A stretch of DNA of 51,365 bases, from contig NZ_JACMYO010000044.1 in NCBI RefSeq assembly GCF_020889685.1, positions 1 through 51,365 on the forward strand, read 5' to 3'. The translations under genes were made by a program, and so were the position numbers. Origin of the DNA: Bradyrhizobium oropedii. Lineage in GTDB: Bacteria; Pseudomonadota; Alphaproteobacteria; Rhizobiales; Xanthobacteraceae. Positions 26,515-34,848 of the stretch are shown piece after piece; position 1 is the first letter of the stretch; the number at the start of each line of letters is the position of its first letter. The notes under the pieces were generated by a model. That model was not told where the DNA came from. It ran no database searches and was given only the letters and a program-made list of their open reading frames with translations.

Positions 26515-27850
26515 TCAAGCGTCGCTCGCGACCGTCCGCCAGTTCCAGTCCGAAACCGATGCGATCCGCGAAGCGCCCGAGCCGTTGCTGGCCCGCGCGA
26601 CGCTGTTCGCGCTGTCGGCGTTCATGGTATCCATCGTGGCGATCATGTGCTTCACGCGCGTCGACCGGGTGATCACGAGCGTGGGCGGCAGGATCGTTCC
26701 CGTGGATCAGATCAATGTGCTGCAGGCTCTGGACGCGTCGATCATCAAGACGATCGATGTTCGGGAAGGCCAGCAGGTCGAGACGGGGCAACTGCTTGCG
26801 ACCCTGGACTCGACGTTCACCGCGGCCGATGTCACGCAGTACAAGTCGCAGATGGCGAGCCTTGAGGCTCAGGTCGCCCGCGACGAGGCCGAATTGTCCG
26901 GAAAGCCGTTGTCATACGGCGAGTCCAGCGATCCGGAAGTCACCAGATACAACGCCTTGCAAAAGGCGCTCTACGACCAGCGTGTTGCGCAGTACCACGC
27001 GCAGGTGAACAGCTACGATTCCAAGATCGGCCAGACCGAAGCAACGATCCAGAAGTCGAAGAAGGACGACGAGCGGTACAGCCAACGTGCCGAGATCGCC
27101 GGCAAGATCGAGGACATGCGCTCGACCCTCGCCGAAAGCGGCAGCGGATCCAAGCTGAATCTGTACCTGTCGCAGGACAATCGGCTGGAGTTGTTGCGCC
27201 AGATCGACAATACGCATAACACCCTGCTGGAAGCGCAACACCAGCTGGAGTCGCTGAAGGCCGATCGCAGCGCCTTCACCGAGCAGTGGAACGCGCAGTT
27301 GAGCCAGGATCTGGTCACGACGCGCAACAACCTGGATACGGCCCGCTCACAATACGACAAGGCGATCAAGCACCAGGACCTCGTCCGCTGGACGGCGGCC
27401 GAGCCGTCGGTCGTCCTGACCCTCGCCAAGCTCTCGGTCGGGTCCGTGCTGAAGCCGGGCGATCCCTTCATCACGCTGATGCCGCTCAAGACCCGGCTCG
27501 AGGCCGAGATCCAGATCCTGTCGCGCGATGTCGGCTTTGTCCGGCCGAACGACCCCTGCACGATGAAGGTCGATGCGTTCAACGCGGCGGAGCACGGTAC
27601 GGCGCAGGGCAAGATACGCTGGATCAGCGAAGGCGCCTTCACGACCGACGATGACGGAAAACCCGTCGATGCCTTCTACAAGGCGCGATGCTCCGTCGAC
27701 GAGACCAACTTCAAGGATGTTCCGAAGAATTTCCGCCTCATCCCCGGCATGACGCTGCAGGGCGATGTCAATGTCGGTACCCGCTCGGTGGCGATGTATC
27801 TGCTCGGCGGCATGCTGCGCAGTGCCAAAGAAGCAATGCGCGAGCCATGA
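26504..27850 (+). CDS. HlyD-family periplasmic adaptor of the type I secretion system
   Basis: This membrane-fusion protein of 448 aa links the ABC exporter to an outer-membrane TolC-like channel. One membrane segment lies near 29-50 (ARATLFALSAFMVSIVAIMC). A biotinyl-lipoyl half (DVREGQQVETGQLLATLDS) follows, then a long coiled-coil hairpin and the second half plus beta-barrel (SVGSVLKPGDPFITLMP). I chose TTG at 26504 with AGGAG eight bases upstream, overlapping the ABC stop. The 135 bases of open frame before it run through ABC sequence. No TolC gene is in the window. Confidence 0.9.
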   Translation: MSPNQASLATVRQFQSETDAIREAPEPLLARATLFALSAFMVSIVAIMCFTRVDRVITSVGGRIVPVDQINVLQALDASIIKTIDVREGQQVETGQLLATLDSTFTAADVTQYKSQMASLEAQVARDEAELSGKPLSYGESSDPEVTRYNALQKALYDQRVAQYHAQVNSYDSKIGQTEATIQKSKKDDERYSQRAEIAGKIEDMRSTLAESGSGSKLNLYLSQDNRLELLRQIDNTHNTLLEAQHQLESLKADRSAFTEQWNAQLSQDLVTTRNNLDTARSQYDKAIKHQDLVRWTAAEPSVVLTLAKLSVGSVLKPGDPFITLMPLKTRLEAEIQILSRDVGFVRPNDPCTMKVDAFNAAEHGTAQGKIRWISEGAFTTDDDGKPVDAFYKARCSVDETNFKDVPKNFRLIPGMTLQGDVNVGTRSVAMYLLGGMLRSAKEAMREP

Positions 27851-29883
27851 CGGTGTCGACGCGATCCCTTCTCGACCTGTTCCGGCCCGGTTCGTCCCGT
27901 TCAGACTCAACGCTGTTTGAACGGGGACTGGAGGCTTACGAGAACCGGCAATATCTCGAGGCGCTGCGCCAGTGGCGGCTTGCGTCGCGATCGGGCAACC
28001 CGGAGGCGGACTACCGGATCGGGCTGCTCTATGCGAGGAACGAAGGTGTCATCGGCAACATTCCGGATGCGGTCGCGTGGTATGAGCGCGCCGCCCTGCA
28101 TGGACATACTGAAGCGCAATTCCAGCTTGGCTTGATCTACCTCCACGGGGTCCAGGCCACGGTCGGTCCGAACAGGCCCGAGATGTGGCGGCAATCCACC
28201 GCGGCGCGTCTCGGTGACAAGGCGACCAACATCCACGACCTGGTCTTCCCGAATGGTATCGGTGTGCCGAGGGACCTCGACGCTGCCTTCCTCTGGATGT
28301 CGGTGGCGGCGGAGGCGGGCAAGGCGGAGGCGCAGGCGATCCTTGGCGACATGTACGCCAACGGGCAAGGCTGCGCAAAGGATCACGCTGCAGCCTTGCG
28401 CTGGTACGAGGCGGCGGCCGAGCAGAAGGCGGCGGCCGGCGAATTCGCGCTCGGTGACGTGCATTACCAGGGCCGCGGCGTCCCCGTCGATTTCCCGCAG
28501 GCCGCGATCTGGTATCACAAGGCCGCGGAGAAGGGACATGTACGCGCGCAGGTTGCGCTTGCATTCATGTGCCTCAAGGGCACCGGGCTTCCCGAAGATA
28601 TCGAACAGGCCGCGCGGCTGTTCCAGAGTGCCGCCTCGCATGACGACACGATCGCGCTCTACAACATCGCGCTGATGCGGCTGAGCGGCAAAGCGGTGGC
28701 CAAGGATCTCGACAAGGCCGAGACCGCGTTGCGCAAGGCGGCGCGGAAGGACTATCTGCCGGCGATCCAGGCGCTCGCCGAGTTCTATGCGCTCGGCACC
28801 GCCGCCGAGCCCGATCTGCGCGAGGCGGCGTATTGGTACGAGAAGGCGGCCGAGCGCGGCGATGTGCAGGCGCAGTTCTTCACCGGGCGCTTCTATGCGA
28901 CCGGCACCGGCGTTCCGCCCAGCATCCGCCAGGCGGCGAAATGGTTCGAACGCGCCGCCGCGAGCGGTCACGCCACGGCGGCCCACAACATCGCGGTGTT
29001 CTATCTCAACGGCAACGGCGTGACGCGCGATGTCGCGACCGCGATCAAGTGGTTCGAGCGCGCCTCTGAGGGAGGCATCAGCGCTGCAGGCGTGCAACTC
29101 GGCCGGCTCTACTCGGCGGGCAACGGCGTGCCGCGCGATCAGGTGCGTGCTGCCGAGTGGCTGAGCAAGGCCGCCAACGGCGGCGACGCCGATGCGAAGA
29201 CGGCCTATGCCGTGTTTCTCATCCAGGAAGAGCCATCCGAAGCGCGTCTTGCGCAAGCACGCACGCTGCTGACCGACGCCGCCGAGGTTGGCCATTCCGC
29301 TGCCGCATTCCAGCTCGGCGGGCTGCATATGGGACGATTAGGCGGCGCCGTCGATTTTCCGGCCGCGGCCCAGTGGTTCAAGCGCGCGGCAAGCGCCGGC
29401 CATGTCGAGGCCCAGCATACTCTGGCGCTGCTGTATTCCGATCCCAAGAGCGGCCTCAAGGATCCGCAGGCAGCTGCGAGCTGGATCGTCAAGGCGGCCG
29501 ACGGCGGCAATGCCGCCGCGCAGTTCAAGCTTGCGGTGATGTATTGCACCGGGCAGGGCGTCGAGCAGGACCTTGCCCAGGGTGTGAAATGGTACGAGGC
29601 CGCGGCGCGCCAGGGCCACACGACGGCGCAATACAACCTCGCCGTGATGCTGGGACGAGGACAGGGCCGCGAGGCCGATCCGGCGAAGGCGGCCGAGTGG
29701 TTCGAGGCCGCTGCGAAGCAGGGCATGGTCGAAGCCCAGCTCGCAATTGGCGATGCGCTGCGCGCCGGCAACGGTGTCGCGCAGGATCGCGATCAGGCGC
29801 TGCACTGGTATCGACAAGCGGCGCAGAAGAACAACGAAGGCGCGCTGCGTCGTCTGCAGGCAATGGGCGAGAGCGTCGGCTGA
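27847..29883 (+). CDS. Large Sel1-repeat (TPR-like) protein coupled to the secretion genes
   Basis: This 678-aa protein consists almost entirely of Sel1-like repeats of about 36 residues, following the pattern A..WY..AA..G...AQ..LG..Y..G.GV..D...A. Examples are DAVAWYERAALHGHTEAQFQ and QGVKWYEAAARQGHTTAQYN. There is no signal peptide, so it is probably cytoplasmic, forming a helical solenoid for protein-protein contacts. Its ATG overlaps the adaptor stop (ATGA), which means translational coupling. Sel1 proteins in alphaproteobacteria often affect exopolysaccharide production (ExoR is one), but this protein lacks a signal peptide and is much longer than ExoR. Its role here is unknown. Confidence 0.88.
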   Translation: MTVSTRSLLDLFRPGSSRSDSTLFERGLEAYENRQYLEALRQWRLASRSGNPEADYRIGLLYARNEGVIGNIPDAVAWYERAALHGHTEAQFQLGLIYLHGVQATVGPNRPEMWRQSTAARLGDKATNIHDLVFPNGIGVPRDLDAAFLWMSVAAEAGKAEAQAILGDMYANGQGCAKDHAAALRWYEAAAEQKAAAGEFALGDVHYQGRGVPVDFPQAAIWYHKAAEKGHVRAQVALAFMCLKGTGLPEDIEQAARLFQSAASHDDTIALYNIALMRLSGKAVAKDLDKAETALRKAARKDYLPAIQALAEFYALGTAAEPDLREAAYWYEKAAERGDVQAQFFTGRFYATGTGVPPSIRQAAKWFERAAASGHATAAHNIAVFYLNGNGVTRDVATAIKWFERASEGGISAAGVQLGRLYSAGNGVPRDQVRAAEWLSKAANGGDADAKTAYAVFLIQEEPSEARLAQARTLLTDAAEVGHSAAAFQLGGLHMGRLGGAVDFPAAAQWFKRAASAGHVEAQHTLALLYSDPKSGLKDPQAAASWIVKAADGGNAAAQFKLAVMYCTGQGVEQDLAQGVKWYEAAARQGHTTAQYNLAVMLGRGQGREADPAKAAEWFEAAAKQGMVEAQLAIGDALRAGNGVAQDRDQALHWYRQAAQKNNEGALRRLQAMGESVG

Positions 29884-30209
29884 GATCGTTGAAGCCGGAC
29901 ATCTCGTCGCATGCGGCAATGACCGAGATGGTGAACGGCTTTGTTTTGGGCGCGAAGGCACGGAAGCGGGCACGTCCGCGTGACAATTGAGGCAGAACTA
30001 ACAATGGCTTTCATATCGACGACAGAGAGATTGCGCTAATGTTGTGTTCGCGGAATAAATGCTCATTGTACCTCTGGTTGTGTGAAGATGACCGATAAGA
30101 AGCATGAGGTCACGATCTCGAGCGTGTCAGGCAACGTGATCTCGAGATCGAACTTCCGCGCGACCGGGAAAGAAACTGGAGCCGACGTTAAACGTTGGCA
30201 GGAGATTGA
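29884..30209. other. 326-base gap before the WbsX-like gene
   Basis: The gap contains CTAACAA (29998) and GCGCTAATGTTG (30034) in an AT-richer patch near 29995-30075, which probably holds the promoter. A 43-codon open frame (30088-30219) then overlaps the next gene and is listed separately. No terminator hairpin with a U-tract is visible after the Sel1 gene. Confidence 0.5.
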
Positions 30210-30219
30210 GTGGCAATGA
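30088..30219 (+). CDS. Possible 43-aa leader ORF coupled to the WbsX-like gene
   Basis: The ATG at 30088 opens a 43-codon frame (MTDKKHEVTISSV... to RWQEIEWQ) that ends in TGA 30217-30219. This overlaps an in-frame ATG (30216) of the downstream gene in the classical ATGA arrangement. The peptide is hydrophilic and matches no family I know. The SD is weak. The overlap could be chance, so confidence is low, but the same arrangement recurs before rfbC. Confidence 0.35.
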   Translation: MTDKKHEVTISSVSGNVISRSNFRATGKETGADVKRWQEIEWQ

Positions 30220-32420
30220 ACAAGATGGTCGAACGGAGCGTCAGGGATACGAAGGATATGTTGCCCGTTGCCAGTCCGGTTCAGCAGGACGACCATCCGC
30301 AGAGCCTGTTCCTGGATCCCGATGTCAGCGATCTGCAGTCGGGCTCGCGGCTGCGCGGCGCGATACTCGAATATTCGGGGCGAGGGATCTCCGGTTGGAT
30401 CGTCGATGCCCAATCGCCTGCTTCGACCGTTTCGATCGCGCTGTTTATCGCCTCTCATTGTGTCGAAGAGGGACGGACGGGCCGCTCGATGCCGGCTCGC
30501 GTTGGTCCGCGGAGTGTGATCGGGCGCCCCGGATTTCGTATCGATCTATCCACCCCGGGAGTGCGCCGTCGGCTGGCGCGCGCGCTGAGAAACGCGCTTG
30601 TCGAGCCCAAGCATGCGCAGATCTATCTCCGCATCAGCCTGAGCGACGGCGAATATTATGAGATACCGCTGTTCGAGAACTTTACGTCGGGCGAGGTGAT
30701 CGTCGCGCTGGGCTTCTCGACCGAAGACTACGACGACCTGCTGTTTCCGAACAACAACAGGATCGTTGCCGAGCCGGCGGACGCCTCCCCCAAAGAGGTG
30801 CGCTACATCTGCTTCTATCTGCCGCAATTCCATTCATTCGACGAAAACGACCGGTGGTGGGGACCGGGGTTCACCGAATGGACCAACGTCGCGCGGATGC
30901 GCGCCCAGTTTCCGGCGCATGAATCGCCATGGTTGCCGGCCGATCTTGGATTCTACGATGTCCGGCTGCCGGAAACCCGCCGTCAGCAAGGTGACCTCGC
31001 ACGCCAATACGGCATCGATGGATTCTGCTACTACGTGTACTGGTTCCAGGGGCGCAGGCTGTTGGAAAAGCCGCTTCAGCTGCTGCTCGAGGACGGCGAG
31101 CCGAACCTGCCGTTCTGCGTCTGCTGGGCGAACGAGAACTGGTCGCGCCGGTGGGACGGCTCGGATGCCGAGCTCCTGTTGGGACAAAATCACTCGCTGG
31201 ACGACGACGTCCGCTTCATCGACGACATGGCCGACCTGCTGCTCGATGAGCGCTACATCACCGTCGATGGCCGGAAGGTCATCGTCATCTACAGGCCGTC
31301 ATTGCTGCCGGACAAGCAGCGCCTGTTCGAGGTCTGGCGCGAGAGGGCCAGGGAGCTCGGAATCGGCGAGCTCCTGATTTGCAATGCGATGACCTTCGGA
31401 GAGTTCGATCCGCGCGACGTCAATTGCGATGCTGCGATCGAGTTTCCGCCGCACACCGTCTCGACGAGGGAAGTGCCGCCGACCGAGGTCGATGCACCGC
31501 CGACCTTTGCCGGCAAGGTGTACGACTATGTCGACGCCATGCGATCGTCGATCGGCAAGACTTACGACTTTCCGTTCTTTCCTGCGGTGATGCCGCGTTG
31601 GGATAATACGCCGCGAAAGGGGCCGCGCGGTCACGTCTTTACCCGGTCCAGTCCGGAAGCGTTCGAGGTCTGGCTCCGCGATGCGACGTTGCGCGCCAAG
31701 GGCAACAGCTTTTCCGAATCATTGGTATTTATCAATTCCTGGAACGAGTGGGCGGAGGGAGCTCATCTCGAGCCGGATTCGCGGCACGGGCGCGCGTTCC
31801 TCGACGTCGTGCGAAGGGTCGCGTCGGCGGAGCCGATCTCATCCCAGATTCGCAATAGTCCGGATCTGCTGGATTGCCTGAGCAGGCAAGAGCTCGAGTG
31901 GGCGGTGAAGGAAGCCTCGACGCATGTCGAGGTGCTCGCAAGCCTGCACCGCTCCGGCCTGACGCATTCCGGGGTACAGCGCGCAAGGAGCGGCATTCCG
32001 GTCGAGGCGGAAGGGGCGTCCGTTGATCCGGAAGGTTCGCTGCTGGTCATCGAGAACATCAATTCTCAAACCGGCGAACGCGTGATCGTCGATCCGCGCT
32101 ATGAGATCCTGGTGCGCGGCTGGATTTGTGCAGGCAATGCCTTCGAAGCCAGCCGACAGAGAACGGGATTCCTGGACTTGTCTGCACTTGCTCCGGGGAG
32201 CGCGGCTAACAGCGCCTACTGCCTGATCGTCGATTGGCACGAGCGCGTGGACGTCAAGGAGTACATGAAGGCTGAGAGCAAGGACTGCTATTTCGGCTTC
32301 CAGCTGTCCTTCTCGATTCGGGATTTGCCGGATGGTGAATATCAACTCGCGGTCCTTGAGGTCGGCGACGGAGCCAGTGCACTCGTGAGGTCCCGCCACT
32401 CGATCATCGTGAGACGTTGA
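30210..32420 (+). CDS. WbsX/GH99-like glycan protein with flanking beta-sandwich-like domains
   Basis: This 736-aa protein has a central GH99-like/Glyco_tran_WbsX domain from about 199 to 535. It shows YICFYLPQFH, WWGPGFTEWTNV, GFCYYVYWFQGRRLLEKPL, CWANENWSRRWDG and FINSWNEWAEGAHLEPD. WbsX proteins occur in O-antigen and exopolysaccharide loci; whether they transfer or hydrolyse glycans is unsettled. The N-terminal domain (about 45-165, RGAILEYSGRGISGWIVDA) and C-terminal domain (about 620-736, YEILVRGWICAGNA) share a G-W-hydrophobic-D/A pattern and look like related accessory modules. The start is GTG 30210, five bases after AGGAG; ATG 30216 is the alternative. Confidence 0.85.
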   Translation: MAMNKMVERSVRDTKDMLPVASPVQQDDHPQSLFLDPDVSDLQSGSRLRGAILEYSGRGISGWIVDAQSPASTVSIALFIASHCVEEGRTGRSMPARVGPRSVIGRPGFRIDLSTPGVRRRLARALRNALVEPKHAQIYLRISLSDGEYYEIPLFENFTSGEVIVALGFSTEDYDDLLFPNNNRIVAEPADASPKEVRYICFYLPQFHSFDENDRWWGPGFTEWTNVARMRAQFPAHESPWLPADLGFYDVRLPETRRQQGDLARQYGIDGFCYYVYWFQGRRLLEKPLQLLLEDGEPNLPFCVCWANENWSRRWDGSDAELLLGQNHSLDDDVRFIDDMADLLLDERYITVDGRKVIVIYRPSLLPDKQRLFEVWRERARELGIGELLICNAMTFGEFDPRDVNCDAAIEFPPHTVSTREVPPTEVDAPPTFAGKVYDYVDAMRSSIGKTYDFPFFPAVMPRWDNTPRKGPRGHVFTRSSPEAFEVWLRDATLRAKGNSFSESLVFINSWNEWAEGAHLEPDSRHGRAFLDVVRRVASAEPISSQIRNSPDLLDCLSRQELEWAVKEASTHVEVLASLHRSGLTHSGVQRARSGIPVEAEGASVDPEGSLLVIENINSQTGERVIVDPRYEILVRGWICAGNAFEASRQRTGFLDLSALAPGSAANSAYCLIVDWHERVDVKEYMKAESKDCYFGFQLSFSIRDLPDGEYQLAVLEVGDGASALVRSRHSIIVRR

Positions 32421-32431
32421 GGTCGCCGCCG

Positions 32432-33355
32432 ATGCTCGCAAGCGTTGTCATCGCGTGCTACAAGCACGAGCAGTATCTCGAGGAATGCCTCGAGACTGTC
32501 TATCAGCAGACCTTTGCCGACATTGAGCTCGTCATCGTCGATGACAATTCGCCGGACAAGAGTTTTGAGGTCGCGCAGAAAGTTATCAAGAAAAGGTCGT
32601 TCGGAAAGCGCTTTATCTCGTGCAAGCTGCTCAAGAACCCCCAGAATCTTGGCGCCCACTACACCTGGAACAGGGCGCTATCGCTGACGAGCGGCGACAT
32701 GATTTTTCTTCTGAACTCGGACGATGCCTTTTCAAAGGACCGCGTTCGATTGTTCGCGGACCAGCACGGCAACGAGCGGCTGTTCTTCGGCTTCTCCGCC
32801 GTCGAGCCGATCGACGAACTCGGAAGGTCGATCAGCAACTACCAGTTTCCGACCCGCCTGCGCTATGCGATCGATCGGGCGCAGATTGCGGGTGCGCCGC
32901 TGTCATGGACCTTCCTGGACTCGCAGATTGCCGCATCGACCGGAAACTTCGTCTTCAGCCGTGAACTGCTGCGGCAGGTGGGCTGGCTCGCCGACCTGAA
33001 ATATTGCCATGACTGGGACTTCGCCTTGCGCGCAGTCACCAAGGTCGAGCCGACCTATCTCGAGGCCGACCGCTATCTGTATCGGCTTCATTCGACCAAC
33101 AGTTTCCGAAGCCTGAGCAAGGTGGCAGAGAGCGAGACGAAAGCTTGCATGTTGTCGTATTGCCTGAATGCAATCACGGCGAGGCCTCAGAACAAGACCT
33201 GCCTCAGCCCGTCCAATTTCGGCGATTCATTCTACGACTTCGTGAAGCTTCACCCGAACTTCAATTATTGGGTGAAGCAGATCTATGCGCCCTATCACGT
33301 CGAACATCGGACGACAGAATCGAACGATCGGACCAGGCCGATCCGTTGGCGCTGA
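32432..33355 (+). CDS. Family 2 glycosyltransferase
   Basis: This GT-A inverting glycosyltransferase of about 307 aa begins MLASVVIACYKHEQYLEECL. It has VIVDDNSPDKS (first acidic motif), LLNSDDAFSKD (metal-binding DxD-like) and a LKYCHDWDFALRAV acceptor motif. I chose the ATG at 32432 over TTG 32417 because the family starts at this strand and GAGG lies upstream. It follows the WbsX-like gene within about 10 bases, so they form one operon. Donor and acceptor are unknown. Confidence 0.88.
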   Translation: MLASVVIACYKHEQYLEECLETVYQQTFADIELVIVDDNSPDKSFEVAQKVIKKRSFGKRFISCKLLKNPQNLGAHYTWNRALSLTSGDMIFLLNSDDAFSKDRVRLFADQHGNERLFFGFSAVEPIDELGRSISNYQFPTRLRYAIDRAQIAGAPLSWTFLDSQIAASTGNFVFSRELLRQVGWLADLKYCHDWDFALRAVTKVEPTYLEADRYLYRLHSTNSFRSLSKVAESETKACMLSYCLNAITARPQNKTCLSPSNFGDSFYDFVKLHPNFNYWVKQIYAPYHVEHRTTESNDRTRPIRWR

Positions 33356-33375
33356 TCGAGGATCGTAAGCCGGTT

Positions 33376-33406
33376 GGCTCCGTTCCGACGATATCGGAAC
33401 GGAGCC
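33376..33406. terminator. Hairpin between convergent genes
   Basis: A perfect 13-bp stem (33376-33388 with 33394-33406, loop CGATA) lies in the 82-base gap between a forward GT2 and a reverse GH99-like gene. U-tracts are poor on both sides (TTGATCGAAGTTTC on the plus side), but position and stem strength support a bidirectional terminator. Confidence 0.65.
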
Positions 33407-33437
33407 TTGATCGAAGTTTCGTTCTCTCGGAAACGAT

Positions 33438-34628
33438 CTAGCAGAGGTTCTTCGACGCTGCCCGGGCCGTCGCCTTGAGAACCTCACGCAACGCTTCGAG
33501 GCGATCGGTTTGACAAGGAAAGGTGGGGACCAGCCAGCCGCCCTCGTCATTCTCGTTCCAGGCGTAGATCAACACCGCAGGGGCCCGGCTCTCCGCTGGA
33601 CGACTGTTCACCCAACTGATCGATTGCGCGAGATGACCGGCCAATTCCTTCTTCGTCGGCGCCGCATAGAAATTGTTGATCCCATCGCCCGGACGCTGCT
33701 TGGTCTCCCAGGGCACCGGACGTTCGATGCGGGGCCGCCGGTCCCATCCTGTCATCACCGTGGGCACGACGGGGAGCTGGCTGGCGGCGAGATCATTCCA
33801 GCCTTTCTCGGCATATTTCGCGAGATCGGTAAAGCTGCCTCGGCCGTTGCCCGTCGTAATCGCATACGACCCGACCGCGTCGGCGCCCATATTGGCCGCT
33901 TCCTGGCTCAGGAATTTCGTCTCTCCCGCCAGCACGATGTAGGGATCCGCGAGTCCTGCTGCATTCGCATCGGATCTGAACCTGTTCAGTTGGGTTCGCA
34001 GACCTTGCACGCCGCCCCAGCTACGGTTCACTTCCGCGCTACTGATGAAGCCCAGGAAGTAAAGCGGCCGATCGCCCTCCACCCTCAGGTAGTTCTTGTC
34101 GGCCATGAGGCCGATGTGCTCCTTAGGCAGCGACGAGAGCTTGGCTGCCGATCCCCATCGGCCGAGCTCGGTGAACATGCAGTACTTCATTCCAGCCGCC
34201 TTTGGGCTGGCCCTGAACGCGTACAGCGCTTTCGACATCGGGTGGTTTGCCCCGTAGCCGGCAAATGCCCAATAGTCCAGCCCGGCAAAAATGGCCTGAT
34301 CGATCTCCTTGTCGATCTCGGCCTGGATCGAAGCCGAAAAATCAAGCGCGTTGGGATTGGCCGGCGTCCCGAAGAAGGGAGTCCGCCAACGATATTTGTC
34401 GGGACCGAGCGATTGCTTCATCGCTTCCGTCGGCTGCGAGCCCGGCGCGTACCACGCATCCCATCGAATGGCGCCGACGAGAGGTCTGGATGGCGTCGCG
34501 GCCACAGCAGGATCGCCGGAACCCAGGAAGCTGAGCGAGCCGGGCAGGAGGCTTGCTGATAACGATGCCAAAAGCATCCTTCTTGTAAGCGCGAACGGCT
34601 TACGGACTGCTTCGTTTCCATTGTCCAT
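33438..34628 (-). CDS. Exported GH99/GH71-like glycan-processing protein (Tat-type signal)
   Basis: This protein of about 396 aa begins MDNGNEAVRKPFALTRRMLLASL, a twin-arginine-type leader followed by a hydrophobic stretch and AVAA cleavage region. The mature part starts VGAIRWDAWYAPGS and contains DYWAFAGYGAN, VLAGETKF, VVPTVMTGWDRRPR and IYAWNENDEGGWLVPTF. These features resemble GH71/GH99-like barrels, including the terminal W-N-E segment. It probably cleaves or binds the polysaccharide outside the cytoplasm. The start at 34628 has GGAG seven bases upstream; a longer frame to 34673 lacks such a site. It is divergent from the GT92-like gene. Confidence 0.72.
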   Translation of the reverse strand: MDNGNEAVRKPFALTRRMLLASLSASLLPGSLSFLGSGDPAVAATPSRPLVGAIRWDAWYAPGSQPTEAMKQSLGPDKYRWRTPFFGTPANPNALDFSASIQAEIDKEIDQAIFAGLDYWAFAGYGANHPMSKALYAFRASPKAAGMKYCMFTELGRWGSAAKLSSLPKEHIGLMADKNYLRVEGDRPLYFLGFISSAEVNRSWGGVQGLRTQLNRFRSDANAAGLADPYIVLAGETKFLSQEAANMGADAVGSYAITTGNGRGSFTDLAKYAEKGWNDLAASQLPVVPTVMTGWDRRPRIERPVPWETKQRPGDGINNFYAAPTKKELAGHLAQSISWVNSRPAESRAPAVLIYAWNENDEGGWLVPTFPCQTDRLEALREVLKATARAASKNLC

Positions 34629-34848
34629 TGGCGATCTCCGATCGTTCCCATCCTGTGCGACGGCTTCATGCAAATGACATCGAGCGCTGTACTATATTGA
34701 TTTCCCTCGAAATAACCTTACAACAGTTAAATGTGAGCGCTGCGTGTTATAGCCTTATTCTTGTAGGATAAGTGCGCTAACAGGGAATTCGTGGTGCAAA
34801 CCAATGGCAATTGCTTGTTGATCTTGTGGGGAGCGGCTCAGGTTGGAC
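34629..34848. promoter_or_regulatory. Divergent promoter region with GAGCGCTG repeats and TAACA/TGTTA elements
   Basis: This 220-base AT-rich gap lies between divergent genes. GAGCGCTG occurs at 34682 and 34735 (53 bases apart; the AGCGCT core is itself palindromic). TGTTA lies at 34745, TAACA at 34778 and TAAC at 34713. Clear -35/-10 boxes could not be fixed. Confidence 0.4.

Noticed and set aside
27907..29328. Minus-strand 473-codon frame opposite the Sel1 gene
   Set aside because: Its regularity only reflects the Sel1 repeat on the other strand.
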